Assembly (NCBI RefSeq): GCF_004000235.1
Contig: NZ_RCIO01000001.1
Span: forward strand, 496,001 to 560,000
Origin: Mesorhizobium sp. Z1-4
Lineage (GTDB): Bacteria; Pseudomonadota; Alphaproteobacteria; Rhizobiales; Rhizobiaceae
Reading direction: 5' to 3'
DNA: 64,000 nt
The position numbers were made by a program, and so were the translations under genes. The notes beneath the pieces were generated by a model. That model was not told the origin of the DNA and ran no database searches. It was given only the letters and a program-made list of their open reading frames with translations. Of this stretch, positions 1 through 7,435 are shown in pieces (position 1 is the first letter of the stretch; each line of letters starts with the position of its first letter).

Positions 1-365
1 ACCGCACCACCGCGTTCCGCATCCCACGCTCGGACCCCTCGTCTCGGCGCGTGGAAAACCGCATTCCCTCCTCCGATGCCAACCCCTATCTGGCGCTCGC
101 GGCGTCGCTCGCCTGCGGTCTCGTGGGCCTGATCGAAGCGCAAGAGCCGGAGCCCGCCGCCACGACCACCGTGAACGAGGACGAGATCGAGCTGCCGCGC
201 AGCCTTCTGGAAGCAGTGGCCCTGTTCGAAGAAGACACCGCCCTCACCGGTATCCTCGGCAAATCATTCGTTTCCACCTATGCGGCGATCAAACGGGCCG
301 AGTTCGAGACCTTCATGGAGGTCATCAGTCCGTGGGAGCGGGAGTATCTGTTGCTGAATGTGTAG
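1..365 (+). CDS. Glutamine synthetase family protein (C-terminal part), PuuA-like
   Basis: The gene enters from the left edge; the reading frame is open from base 3 and stops at 363-365. The visible 120 residues read as the end of the glutamine synthetase catalytic domain: an R-I-P-R-S segment, then RVENRIPSSDANPYLALAAS, the conserved stretch that follows the active-site arginines. The family ligates glutamate to ammonia or an amine. The next intact gene is a PuuB-like oxidase, which suggests a gamma-glutamyl-polyamine synthetase role rather than housekeeping GlnA. That assignment is inference, since the discriminating N-terminal part is outside the window. Confidence 0.85.
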   Translation, partial: RTTAFRIPRSDPSSRRVENRIPSSDANPYLALAASLACGLVGLIEAQEPEPAATTTVNEDEIELPRSLLEAVALFEEDTALTGILGKSFVSTYAAIKRAEFETFMEVISPWEREYLLLNV

Positions 366-435
366 GGCGTTTGGGGAGTGGTGAGTAAGGGAGTAGGGGA
401 ATATGGCCAGTCGGGAGAGGCCTGCACCTAGCCCA

Positions 436-589
436 AATCTCATCAGAGAACTCGAAACCCACCTCATCGTTTCGCAGCGCATCGAAATCTTTGAAGAGAA
501 GTCTGCTGCCGCAGTTGCTCCGCGAGTGCGAGAGCGTCGGCAAGTTGCTCAGGCTTCTTATTCGCAAGCTTTCTGGAGATACCCAATGA
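436..589 (+). pseudogene. Remnant of a four-helix-bundle (23S rRNA intervening-sequence type) protein gene
   Basis: From 436 one frame reads NLIRELETHLIVSQRIEIFE followed by EKSAAAV. At about 516 the homology moves to another frame, LLRECESVGKLLRLLIRKLS, and stops at TGA 587-589. Joined, these match the usual C-terminus of S23-type four-helix-bundle proteins (RELETxL, then a helix ending in LxRxL). The N-terminal half is missing and there is a single-base frameshift, so it is a decayed gene. It lies between a glutamine-synthetase-like gene and its probable oxidase partner, and is bordered by short tandem repeats. Confidence 0.6.
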
Positions 590-626
590 CCCTACTGCCT
601 TATTGCCCTACTGCCTTACTGCCCTG
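590..626 (+). repeat. Short tandem repeat, period 16
   Basis: Two 16-base units, CCCTACTGCCTTATTG at 590-605 and CCCTACTGCCTTACTG at 606-621, differ at one base; a third copy starts and breaks off. On the other side of the pseudogene, 385-402 holds a related G/A-rich string (gagtaagggagtagggg) in inverted sense. The repeat runs up to the start codon of the next gene. Confidence 0.75.
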
Positions 627-629
627 ACC

Positions 630-1901
630 ATGATCTCCCCCGGCCACTCCTGGTACGAAGCAACCGCTGGAAAGCGGCCGCAATATCCGGCGCTCGACGG
701 CGATACGCGCTGCGACGTCGTCATCGTCGGCGGCGGGTTTACCGGCCTGTCGGCGGCCGTGCATCTTGCAAAGGCCGGGGTCGATGCGGTGCTCATCGAC
801 GCCAACCGCTTCGGTGACGGCGCGTCGGGCCGCAATGGCGGACAGATGGGCACCGGCCAACGTGCCTGGCCGGAGGAACTGGAAGCCGAGCTCGGTTTCG
901 AGCGTTCCAGGGCGCTGTTCGATCTGGCCGAGGAAGCCAAGGCGCATCTGCTGGAATTCGCCGAGACCAACAAGATAGAGATCGACTATCAGGCCGGACA
1001 GATTTCGGCCGCACACAAACAACGCTATGTGCGCGACTACCGCGCGCACGCCGATATCATGGCCGAGCGATACGGCTACCCGCATATCCGCTTCATGGAG
1101 CGTGACGAGACTGCGGCGGCGCTCGGCACCGACCGCTATTTTGGCGCCGTGCGCGATACGGGAACCGGCCACATCCACCCGCTGAAGCTGGTGATCGGGA
1201 CCGCCAAGGCGGCAAAGAAGGCCGGGGCGCGCATTCACGAGATGACGCCCGCGGTCGCGATTCGCCGCGCCTCGGGCAAGATCGTGGTCGAAACAGCGAC
1301 CGGCAGCATTACCGCCGACAGGGCCCTGCTCGCCACCAACGCCTATGGCGGCGGGCTGGAGCCGGTGAGTGCGGCACATATCATGCCGATCGGCTCTTTC
1401 ATCGGAGCTACCGCGCCGCTCGGCAAGGACAGCCCGGTGATACCCGGCGGCGAGGCGGTGGACGATTCCCGCTTCGTGGTGCGTTATTTCCGCAAATCGA
1501 AAGACGGGCGGCTGCTGTTCGGTGGGCGCGAGATATACGCGGTTACCGACCCCAAGGGCATGGCCGACCAGATCAGGCGGCAGATCGCCGAGGTCTATCC
1601 CGGCCTTTCCGATGTCGAGATCACCCATGCCTGGGGCGGTTACGTGGGCATCACCCTGCCGCGCAAACCTTTCGTGCGCGAGGTGATGCCTGGCGTTATC
1701 TCGGCCGGAGGCTATTCCGGCCACGGCGTCATGCTGTCGAACTTCACCGGCAAGCTGTTCGCAGAAAGTGTGACCGGCAACCGCGACCGGCTGAAGCTTC
1801 TACGCGAACTCAAGGTCCCGGCATTTCCGGGCGGCAGCTGGCTGCGCCAGCCGCTGCTTTTCCTGGCGCTCAACTGGTACGCTCTCAGAGACCGCATCTG
1901 A
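630..1901 (+). CDS. FAD-dependent amine oxidoreductase, gamma-glutamylputrescine oxidase (PuuB)-like
   Basis: A 423-residue DAO-family flavoenzyme. The N-terminal Rossmann motif VVIVGGGFTGLSAAVHLAKA binds FAD, and the segment GDGASGRNGGQMGTGQ is typical of PuuB/OrdL proteins. The C-terminal GGYSGHGVMLSNFTGKL is the second FAD-contacting stretch. The family oxidises gamma-glutamylputrescine or similar amines to the aldehyde with H2O2 release. I chose ATG 630 because it begins the conserved HSWYEATA region; the frame is open upstream to TTG 603, but those codons lie in the tandem repeat. The upstream glutamine-synthetase-like gene supports a polyamine route. The exact substrate is inferred. Confidence 0.85.
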   Translation: MISPGHSWYEATAGKRPQYPALDGDTRCDVVIVGGGFTGLSAAVHLAKAGVDAVLIDANRFGDGASGRNGGQMGTGQRAWPEELEAELGFERSRALFDLAEEAKAHLLEFAETNKIEIDYQAGQISAAHKQRYVRDYRAHADIMAERYGYPHIRFMERDETAAALGTDRYFGAVRDTGTGHIHPLKLVIGTAKAAKKAGARIHEMTPAVAIRRASGKIVVETATGSITADRALLATNAYGGGLEPVSAAHIMPIGSFIGATAPLGKDSPVIPGGEAVDDSRFVVRYFRKSKDGRLLFGGREIYAVTDPKGMADQIRRQIAEVYPGLSDVEITHAWGGYVGITLPRKPFVREVMPGVISAGGYSGHGVMLSNFTGKLFAESVTGNRDRLKLLRELKVPAFPGGSWLRQPLLFLALNWYALRDRI

Positions 1902-2003
1902 AGGCCGCTAGCGGCCGCAGACCTGACCACAGACGTAATTTTTCTCCAGCCTGGTGTCGGCTAGTGTGCCGGCTGAACGTCCTTGCCCGCAGAAAGGCCC
2001 GAC

Positions 2004-2375
2004 ATGCAGTACGCGATCCTTTGCTACAACCATGAAGAGATCACTTCCGCCTGGACCAAGGAGGAGGACGATCTGTGCATGAAGCAATTGCTGGCGGTTC
2101 AAGAGCCTCTGAAACAGCAGGGCAAACTCGGCCCGGTCGCTCGCCTCTTGCCGACCTCGGCGGCGACCACGCTGCGCAAGACCAATGAAGAACCGCTCGT
2201 CATCGACGGGCCTTTCGCGGAGACCAAGGAGCAGCTTCTGGGCTTCTACGTGGTCGACGTCGAAAATCTCGATGAGGCGCTGGGCATTGCCCGCGACCTC
2301 GCCAAGGCCAACCTCGCTATGGGCTCCTACGAAATCCGGCCCATACAAATGTTCATTCCAAACGAGCTCAAATGA
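2004..2375 (+). CDS. YCII (DGPF) domain protein
   Basis: A 123-residue single-domain protein starting MQYAILCYNHEE and containing the signature IDGPFAETKEQLLGFYVVDV, which is diagnostic of the YCII/DGPF family. Family biochemistry is poorly defined, but these proteins are commonly paired with ECF sigma factors. The start at ATG 2004 follows an AAAGG; the longer frame begins at TTG 1983. The last four bases overlap the sigma factor start (ATGA), so translation is probably coupled. Confidence 0.85.
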   Translation: MQYAILCYNHEEITSAWTKEEDDLCMKQLLAVQEPLKQQGKLGPVARLLPTSAATTLRKTNEEPLVIDGPFAETKEQLLGFYVVDVENLDEALGIARDLAKANLAMGSYEIRPIQMFIPNELK

Positions 2376-3634
2376 CCGACATTGCCTGGATCGACAAAGC
2401 GCTGACCGCTGCCCGCCCGCAGGCCATGGCCGCCTTGCTGCGCTATTTCCGCGACCTCGACACGGCCGAAGAAGCGTTCCAGGAAGCCTGCCTGCGCGCG
2501 CTGAAGAACTGGCCGAAAAACGGGCCGCCGCGCGATCCGGCGGCGTGGCTCATTTTCGTCGGCCGCAATTCGGGCATCGACACCATCCGCAAGAAAAGCC
2601 GGCTGACCGAGCTGCCGCCGGAAGACCGGATTTCGGATCTCGAAGATCATGAAGCCGGCATGGCCGAACGGCTCGACAATGCAGACTACCGTGACGACGT
2701 GCTGCGGCTGCTTTTCATCTGCTGCCACCCCGATCTGCCATCCACGCAGCAGACCGCGCTGGCGCTGCGCGTCGTTTCAGGGTTGTCGGTCAAACAGATC
2801 GCACGCGCTTTCCTCGTCAATGAACGGGCGATGGAGCAGCGCATCACGCGCGCGAAAGGGCGCGTGGGCAGCTCCAACGTCTCGTTCGAAACACCCGGCC
2901 CGGCCGAGCGCGCGGAGCGCTTCGCGGTGGTCGCCGCTATGGTCTATCTCGTTTTCAACGAAGGCTATTCCGCCACCGGCGAGGACTGCACGTCCCGTAT
3001 TCCGCTGTGCGAGGAAGCCATCCGCCTTGCCCGACTTCTGCTGCGGCTCTTTCCCACCGAGCCGGAAATGATGGGGCTTTTGGCACTCATGCTTTTGCAG
3101 CATTCGCGTATGCCTTCGCGCTTCGACGCGGAAGGGCAGATAATACTCCTGGAAGATCAGGACCGGTCGCTCTGGAACCGGCCGATGATCAATGAGGGCC
3201 TTGCCCTGATCGACAAGGCGATGCGCCGTGCCGAACCCGGCCCTTACCAGGTGCAGGCGGCGATCGCGGCACTTCATGCGCGGGCGCCAACCCCTTCGGA
3301 CACTGACTGGAAGGGCATCGACCAGCTTTATGCCACGCTGGAAGTCATGCAGCCGTCGCCGGTAATCACACTCAACCGCTCCGTTGCCATTTCCAAGCTA
3401 AGCGGCGCGGCAGACGCGCTGGCGATGATCGAGCCGCTGGCGCCCAAGCTCGGCAATTACTTCAACTTTCACGGCGTGCGCGGCGCCTATCTCATGCAGC
3501 TGGGGCGCCGGGGCGAGGCGCGCGAAGCCTTCGACATGGCGATTGCACGCGCAAATTCAGCCGCGGAAGCAGCGCATATCCGCATCCACCTCGACCGCCT
3601 CATGCAGGAAGGCGCGGCACCGGCAAAAAACTAG
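2372..3634 (+). CDS. ECF-type RNA polymerase sigma factor with long C-terminal extension (ECF42-like)
   Basis: 420 residues, about twice the length of an ordinary ECF sigma factor. Residues 1-175 carry region 2 (RDLDTAEEAFQEACLRALKNW) and region 4 (LRVVSGLSVKQIARAFLVNE). The remaining roughly 240 residues form a helical, TPR-like extension (DUF6596 type) ending with NYFNFHGVRGAYLMQLGRRG. ECF42-type factors lack a classical anti-sigma factor and are encoded beside YCII/DGPF genes, exactly as here. The ATGA overlap with the upstream gene and the SRPBCC gene downstream suggest one transcription unit. The stimulus is unknown. Confidence 0.9.
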   Translation: MTDIAWIDKALTAARPQAMAALLRYFRDLDTAEEAFQEACLRALKNWPKNGPPRDPAAWLIFVGRNSGIDTIRKKSRLTELPPEDRISDLEDHEAGMAERLDNADYRDDVLRLLFICCHPDLPSTQQTALALRVVSGLSVKQIARAFLVNERAMEQRITRAKGRVGSSNVSFETPGPAERAERFAVVAAMVYLVFNEGYSATGEDCTSRIPLCEEAIRLARLLLRLFPTEPEMMGLLALMLLQHSRMPSRFDAEGQIILLEDQDRSLWNRPMINEGLALIDKAMRRAEPGPYQVQAAIAALHARAPTPSDTDWKGIDQLYATLEVMQPSPVITLNRSVAISKLSGAADALAMIEPLAPKLGNYFNFHGVRGAYLMQLGRRGEAREAFDMAIARANSAAEAAHIRIHLDRLMQEGAAPAKN

Positions 3635-3702
3635 CCGGAGATGTCGGGTTCCAACTCATTCATGCGTCCTAGATGCACAACCCCGTTTCAAGGAGACCTG
3701 TT

Positions 3703-4167
3703 ATGACCGATCACGCCAACGACCTCGTTCTGGAACGCCTCATCGACGCGCCACGCGAAAAGGTGTTCCGCTGCTTCAGCGATCCGAAACTTCTCGAACA
3801 GTGGTTCGCGCCGAAGCCCTGGTCGATCAAGGATGTCGATATCGACCTGCGCCCGGGCGGCGCCAGCAAGTTCACCATGCACGGCCCGGAAGGCGAGGCG
3901 TTTCCGGTTTCGGGCGTTTATCTGGAAGTCGTGCCGAACGAGAAGATCGTCACCACCGATGCCTATTCGGCTGGCTGGGTGCCCTCGGAAAACCCGTTTT
4001 TCACCGCCGTCATGACCTTCGAGGACGCCGGCAACGGCAAGACGAAATACAAGGCGGTCGCGCGCCACTGGCGCGCCGAAGACAAGGCGACGCACGAACA
4101 GATGGGCTTCCACGAAGGCTGGGGCCAGACGGCCGCCCAGCTTGAGGAACTCGCGAAGACCTTGTGA
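3703..4167 (+). CDS. SRPBCC (AHSA1-like) domain protein
   Basis: 154 residues with the AHSA1/START-like pattern: LERLIDAPREKVFRCFSDP at the N-terminus and a C-terminal helix HEGWGQTAAQLEELAKTL. Such proteins bind hydrophobic ligands in a helix-grip fold. ATG 3703 follows AAGGAGACCTGTT, a strong ribosome binding site, so I prefer it to the in-frame ATG 3673. It lies 68 bases after the ECF sigma gene. ECF/YCII/SRPBCC clusters are common, which points to a shared stress or small-molecule response. Confidence 0.85.
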   Translation: MTDHANDLVLERLIDAPREKVFRCFSDPKLLEQWFAPKPWSIKDVDIDLRPGGASKFTMHGPEGEAFPVSGVYLEVVPNEKIVTTDAYSAGWVPSENPFFTAVMTFEDAGNGKTKYKAVARHWRAEDKATHEQMGFHEGWGQTAAQLEELAKTL

Positions 4168-4170
4168 TAC

Positions 4171-5937
4171 CTATAGCGGCCAGAAGAACAGGATTGCCGG
4201 GACGGATACGACGATGATCAGCACTTCGAGCGGCAGGCCCATGCGCCAGTAGTCGCCGAAGCTGTATCCGCCCGGGCCCATGATAATGGTGTTGTTCTTG
4301 TGGCCGATCGGCGTGAGGAACGCGCAGGATGCGGCAACCGCGACACCCATGAGGAACGGGTCGGGGGAAACCCCGAGCCGTTCCGCAACCTGCATGGCGA
4401 TGGGCGCTGCGATCAGGGCTGTTGCCACGTTGTTGAGGAAGTCCGACAGCGTCATCGTCACGATCATTACCGCAGCCAGCACCGCCCATGCCGGCAATCC
4501 GCCGGTCGCCGACACGATGAGGCCTGCGATCAGTGCCGTGCCGCCGGATTGCTCGAGAGCGAGGCCGAGCGGGATAAGGCAGGCGAGGAGCACCAGCACC
4601 GGCCATTCGACGCTTTCATACACTTCGCGCGGGCTGATCAGGTTGAACGCTGCATAAACGCAAACCGCGCCGGCGAGCGATATCGCCAGAGGCAGCAACC
4701 CGATCACCGACAGCCCGACAGCGACTGCAAACGTGGCGATCGCGAAGACCGCCTTGCTGCGCTGGATCATGATATGGTTTCTGTCGGCTATCGGCAGCAC
4801 ACCCAGCCATTCGGCGGCGTTGGCCAGCCGCCCCTCGGGACCGAGCAGCAGAACCACATCGCCCGGTTTGATCGTCAGCTTGCGTACGCGCTCGCGAAAC
4901 CGCCGCCCCTGGCGCGACACGCCGAGCAAGGTCACGCCGCGGCGGTAAAGCAGGCGCAGATCGAGCGCGGTGCGGCCGGCCATGCGTGCGCCCTCCGGCA
5001 CGATCGCCTCGATCATGGTCAGCGACTTTCCGGTCAGGCCGCCGTGATTTTCGGCACCCGCGGCCGCCAGTCCCGCGGCACCGATGAAGGTTTCGATGGA
5101 TTTCGGATTGCCTTCGAGAACCAGAAAATCGTTCTTGCGGATTTCCTCGCCCGAGGCCAGGCCCGGCAGTCTTTTGCCTCGACGCACCAGACCGACGATC
5201 GCAACATCGTGCTCTTCGCTGAGTTCGTAGAGCTCTGAAACCTGTTTGCCGAGCGACTTGGATTTCTCCAGAACCTTGGCCTCGGCGAGGAAGCTGCCGG
5301 CCTCGGCCTCACCTGCCGCCTTCTGCCCGGTCTGCGGGATAAGCCGCCAGCCGACCAGCGCCACGAAGGCTATGCCGGCCACGGCGCAGACCAGCCCGAC
5401 AGGCGAAAAATCGAACATCGAAAACGGCTCGCCCAGCGCCCGCTCGCGGAACTGGGCGATGACGATGTTGGGCGGCGTGCCGATCATGGTGATCATGCCG
5501 CCAAGAATGGTTGCGAAGGAAAGCGGCATCAGCGAAAGCGAGATCGCCCGCTTCGCCTTCTTCGCGGTTTCGATGTCCAGCGTCATCAGGATCACCAGGG
5601 CGGCGACATTGTTGATCACCGCCGAAAGTGCGGCCCCTGCCACCGACATGACGCTGATATGCGCCGGAAGCGAGCGGTCCGGCGAGACCACGAATTGCGC
5701 GATCAGTTCCACCGCGCCGGAATTCAGCATGGCGCGCGAGACGATCAGCACCAAGGCGATGATGATCACCGCCTCATGGCCGAAACCGTCAAATGCATGG
5801 TGCGCATCCACCACACCGCCGGCCACGGCGATGATCAGCGCCGCGAATGCCACCAGATCGTAGCGCACCCGGCCCCAGACCAGCATGACGAACACTGCGC
5901 CGAGCAACGCAAAGAGAAATATCTGGTCGCCGGTCAT
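4171..5937 (-). CDS. SLC13-family (DASS/ArsB-like) permease with two RCK_C domains
   Basis: 588 residues. Hydrophobic helices at about 1-200 and 385-588 form two transport halves, including the conserved NNVAALVILM and FLNNVATALIAAP repeats typical of the ArsB/NhaD/SLC13 group. Between them, roughly residues 210-385, lie two TrkA_C/RCK_C cytoplasmic domains (for example REEIRKNDFLVLEGN-like and KPGDVVLLLGPEG segments). The family moves dicarboxylates, sulfate or similar anions with Na+ or H+. The substrate cannot be read from sequence. It converges with the SRPBCC gene with only 3 bases between stops. Confidence 0.85.
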   Translation of the reverse strand: MTGDQIFLFALLGAVFVMLVWGRVRYDLVAFAALIIAVAGGVVDAHHAFDGFGHEAVIIIALVLIVSRAMLNSGAVELIAQFVVSPDRSLPAHISVMSVAGAALSAVINNVAALVILMTLDIETAKKAKRAISLSLMPLSFATILGGMITMIGTPPNIVIAQFRERALGEPFSMFDFSPVGLVCAVAGIAFVALVGWRLIPQTGQKAAGEAEAGSFLAEAKVLEKSKSLGKQVSELYELSEEHDVAIVGLVRRGKRLPGLASGEEIRKNDFLVLEGNPKSIETFIGAAGLAAAGAENHGGLTGKSLTMIEAIVPEGARMAGRTALDLRLLYRRGVTLLGVSRQGRRFRERVRKLTIKPGDVVLLLGPEGRLANAAEWLGVLPIADRNHIMIQRSKAVFAIATFAVAVGLSVIGLLPLAISLAGAVCVYAAFNLISPREVYESVEWPVLVLLACLIPLGLALEQSGGTALIAGLIVSATGGLPAWAVLAAVMIVTMTLSDFLNNVATALIAAPIAMQVAERLGVSPDPFLMGVAVAASCAFLTPIGHKNNTIIMGPGGYSFGDYWRMGLPLEVLIIVVSVPAILFFWPL

Positions 5938-6001
5938 GCCGTCCCTGCCTGTCTGTCGGGATTATTTGGTTGCGCCACGCCGATCCAGGGCATGTTAGGG
6001 G

Positions 6002-6751
6002 TCAAATGCAGCGTCCGCCATCGACTTCAAGTGCCACGCCGGTGATGAACTCGGCTTCGTCGGATGCGAGCCAAAGCGCCGCATTGGCGATGTCGAGCGG
6101 TGTCGACAGCCGGCCGAGCGGGATGGAGGCGCGAAACTGAGCGCGCTTCTCAGGCGTATCCTCGCCCATGAATTTGGCCAGCATGCCGGTTTCGCCGGCG
6201 ACCGGGCACAGGCAATTCACGCGGATGTTTTTCGGCGCCAGCTCGACCGCCATCGATTTCGTCGCCGTGATCGCCCAGCCCTTGGAGGCGTTGTACCAGG
6301 TCAGGCCCGGCCGCGGCCTCAATCCGGCCGTGGAGGCCGTCGTGATAATCACACCGCCGCCCTGCTTCTCCATCACCGGTACAACGACGCGGGCGGCGCG
6401 GTAGATTGCCTTCATGTTGACGGCGGTGATGAGGTCGAACTCTTCCTCCTCCACCGCCAGCATGTCGCCGTTCGGATAGGTGTAACCGGCATTATTGACC
6501 ATGATATCGACGCGGCCGAAGGTCTTCATCGTCACGTCCATCATCTCGTCGAATTCGGATTTCTGCGAGACATCGGTCTGCACGCAGACGGCGTTGCTGC
6601 CGATCGCCTTGGCCACGCGCTCGGCGCCGCGGAAGTTGATATCCGCCACGACGATCTTCGCGCCCTCTTCGGCAAAACGCTTTGCCATGCCCTCGCCGAA
6701 GCCCGATGCGGCACCGGTGATGATGGCAACCTTGTCTTTCAGTCTTGGCAT
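6002..6751 (-). CDS. SDR-family oxidoreductase (3-oxoacyl-ACP reductase / glucose dehydrogenase-like)
   Basis: 249 residues, a classical short-chain dehydrogenase. The cofactor motif ITGAASGFGEGMAKRF is at residues 10-25, NNAG near residue 87, and the catalytic Tyr and Lys in WYNASKGWAI, with the serine in ITTASTAG. The C-terminus ITGVALEVDGGRCI matches FabG-like SDRs. The substrate is unknown. Its start abuts the stop of the HepT-like gene upstream, so it may be the last gene of a three-gene unit with the MntA/HepT pair, an unusual partner for such a pair. Confidence 0.85.
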   Translation of the reverse strand: MPRLKDKVAIITGAASGFGEGMAKRFAEEGAKIVVADINFRGAERVAKAIGSNAVCVQTDVSQKSEFDEMMDVTMKTFGRVDIMVNNAGYTYPNGDMLAVEEEEFDLITAVNMKAIYRAARVVVPVMEKQGGGVIITTASTAGLRPRPGLTWYNASKGWAITATKSMAVELAPKNIRVNCLCPVAGETGMLAKFMGEDTPEKRAQFRASIPLGRLSTPLDIANAALWLASDEAEFITGVALEVDGGRCI

Positions 6752-7138
6752 TCAGCGCTCCGTCGTTTGTCGATTGATTTCGGTCCCCAGTGCCTGTTCC
6801 AGGCCACCCAGATGTTTGTGGACCGTATTCCAAAGCAGGCTGGCGAGGACATCCTCGTAATCGTGCCGGTAAACATTCCCCGACCCGGCGATCTGCGTCC
6901 AGGGGATCGCAGGGTGGCGCGCCTTGATGTCGTCTGGCAAGCGACGCGAAGCTTCCGAAACGATTTCCAGGCAGCGCGTCACGGCATAGATCGTCCGCTC
7001 GTCGGCAGCAAAACTCTCAAGCGTGTGGCCTTCGACAAAACGCCTGGCAAGACCGATATTATGCAAAATCGTCTGCAGGATGCGGGCGGCGTCTTCAGAA
7101 GGCATATACGGTGTCGGCGAGTGCTGGCTTCCTGACAT
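6752..7138 (-). CDS. DUF86 / HepT-like HEPN protein
   Basis: 128 residues, all-helical, matching DUF86: RILQTILHNIGLARRF, then VTRCLEIVSEASRRLPDDIK, and the C-terminal GNVYRHDYEDVLASLLW. HepT toxins are RNases or AMPylation targets partnered with MntA. Canonical HepT has R-x4-H before the conserved Y; here the arginine is R91, immediately before H92, and the usual arginine position is G87 or N88. RNase activity is therefore uncertain. It overlaps the upstream MntA-like gene by 44 bases, the normal arrangement for this pair. Confidence 0.8.
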   Translation of the reverse strand: MSGSQHSPTPYMPSEDAARILQTILHNIGLARRFVEGHTLESFAADERTIYAVTRCLEIVSEASRRLPDDIKARHPAIPWTQIAGSGNVYRHDYEDVLASLLWNTVHKHLGGLEQALGTEINRQTTER

Positions 7139-7391
7139 AAGACTTGAGGCCCTGCCGGTTCACGACGTCGACGGGCGCGTCGAACAAGCCCGCGATGAAG
7201 TCCTTCACATCGACATAGTCGAACACGCTCAGTTCGGCGGCCGGATCGAGATCAATCAGGATGTCGATATCGCTGCCGTGCCCCTGTTCGCCGCGCGCAA
7301 AGGAGCCGAACAGCGCAGCGTGGGCAACGCCTTGCCGGTTAAGTTCGTCTTTGTGACGCCGAAGCGTTGCGATGATACCGTTTCGATCCAT
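7095..7391 (-). CDS. MntA-like minimal nucleotidyltransferase
   Basis: 98 residues with the nucleotidyltransferase signature LFGSFARGEQGHGSDIDILI: G29-S30 and the metal-binding D41 and D43. MntA proteins act as antitoxins by AMPylating HepT on a conserved tyrosine. The 3' end overlaps the HepT-like gene. The partner's altered R/H motif leaves open whether this is an active toxin-antitoxin pair. No obvious promoter consensus was found upstream in the 44 bases before the aldehyde dehydrogenase stop. Confidence 0.85.
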   Translation of the reverse strand: MDRNGIIATLRRHKDELNRQGVAHAALFGSFARGEQGHGSDIDILIDLDPAAELSVFDYVDVKDFIAGLFDAPVDVVNRQGLKSYVRKPALADTVYAF

Positions 7392-7435
7392 GGGTTGAGG
7401 ATAGTCCTCCGCCGGCCGGAGTTCAATTCGGCGCC

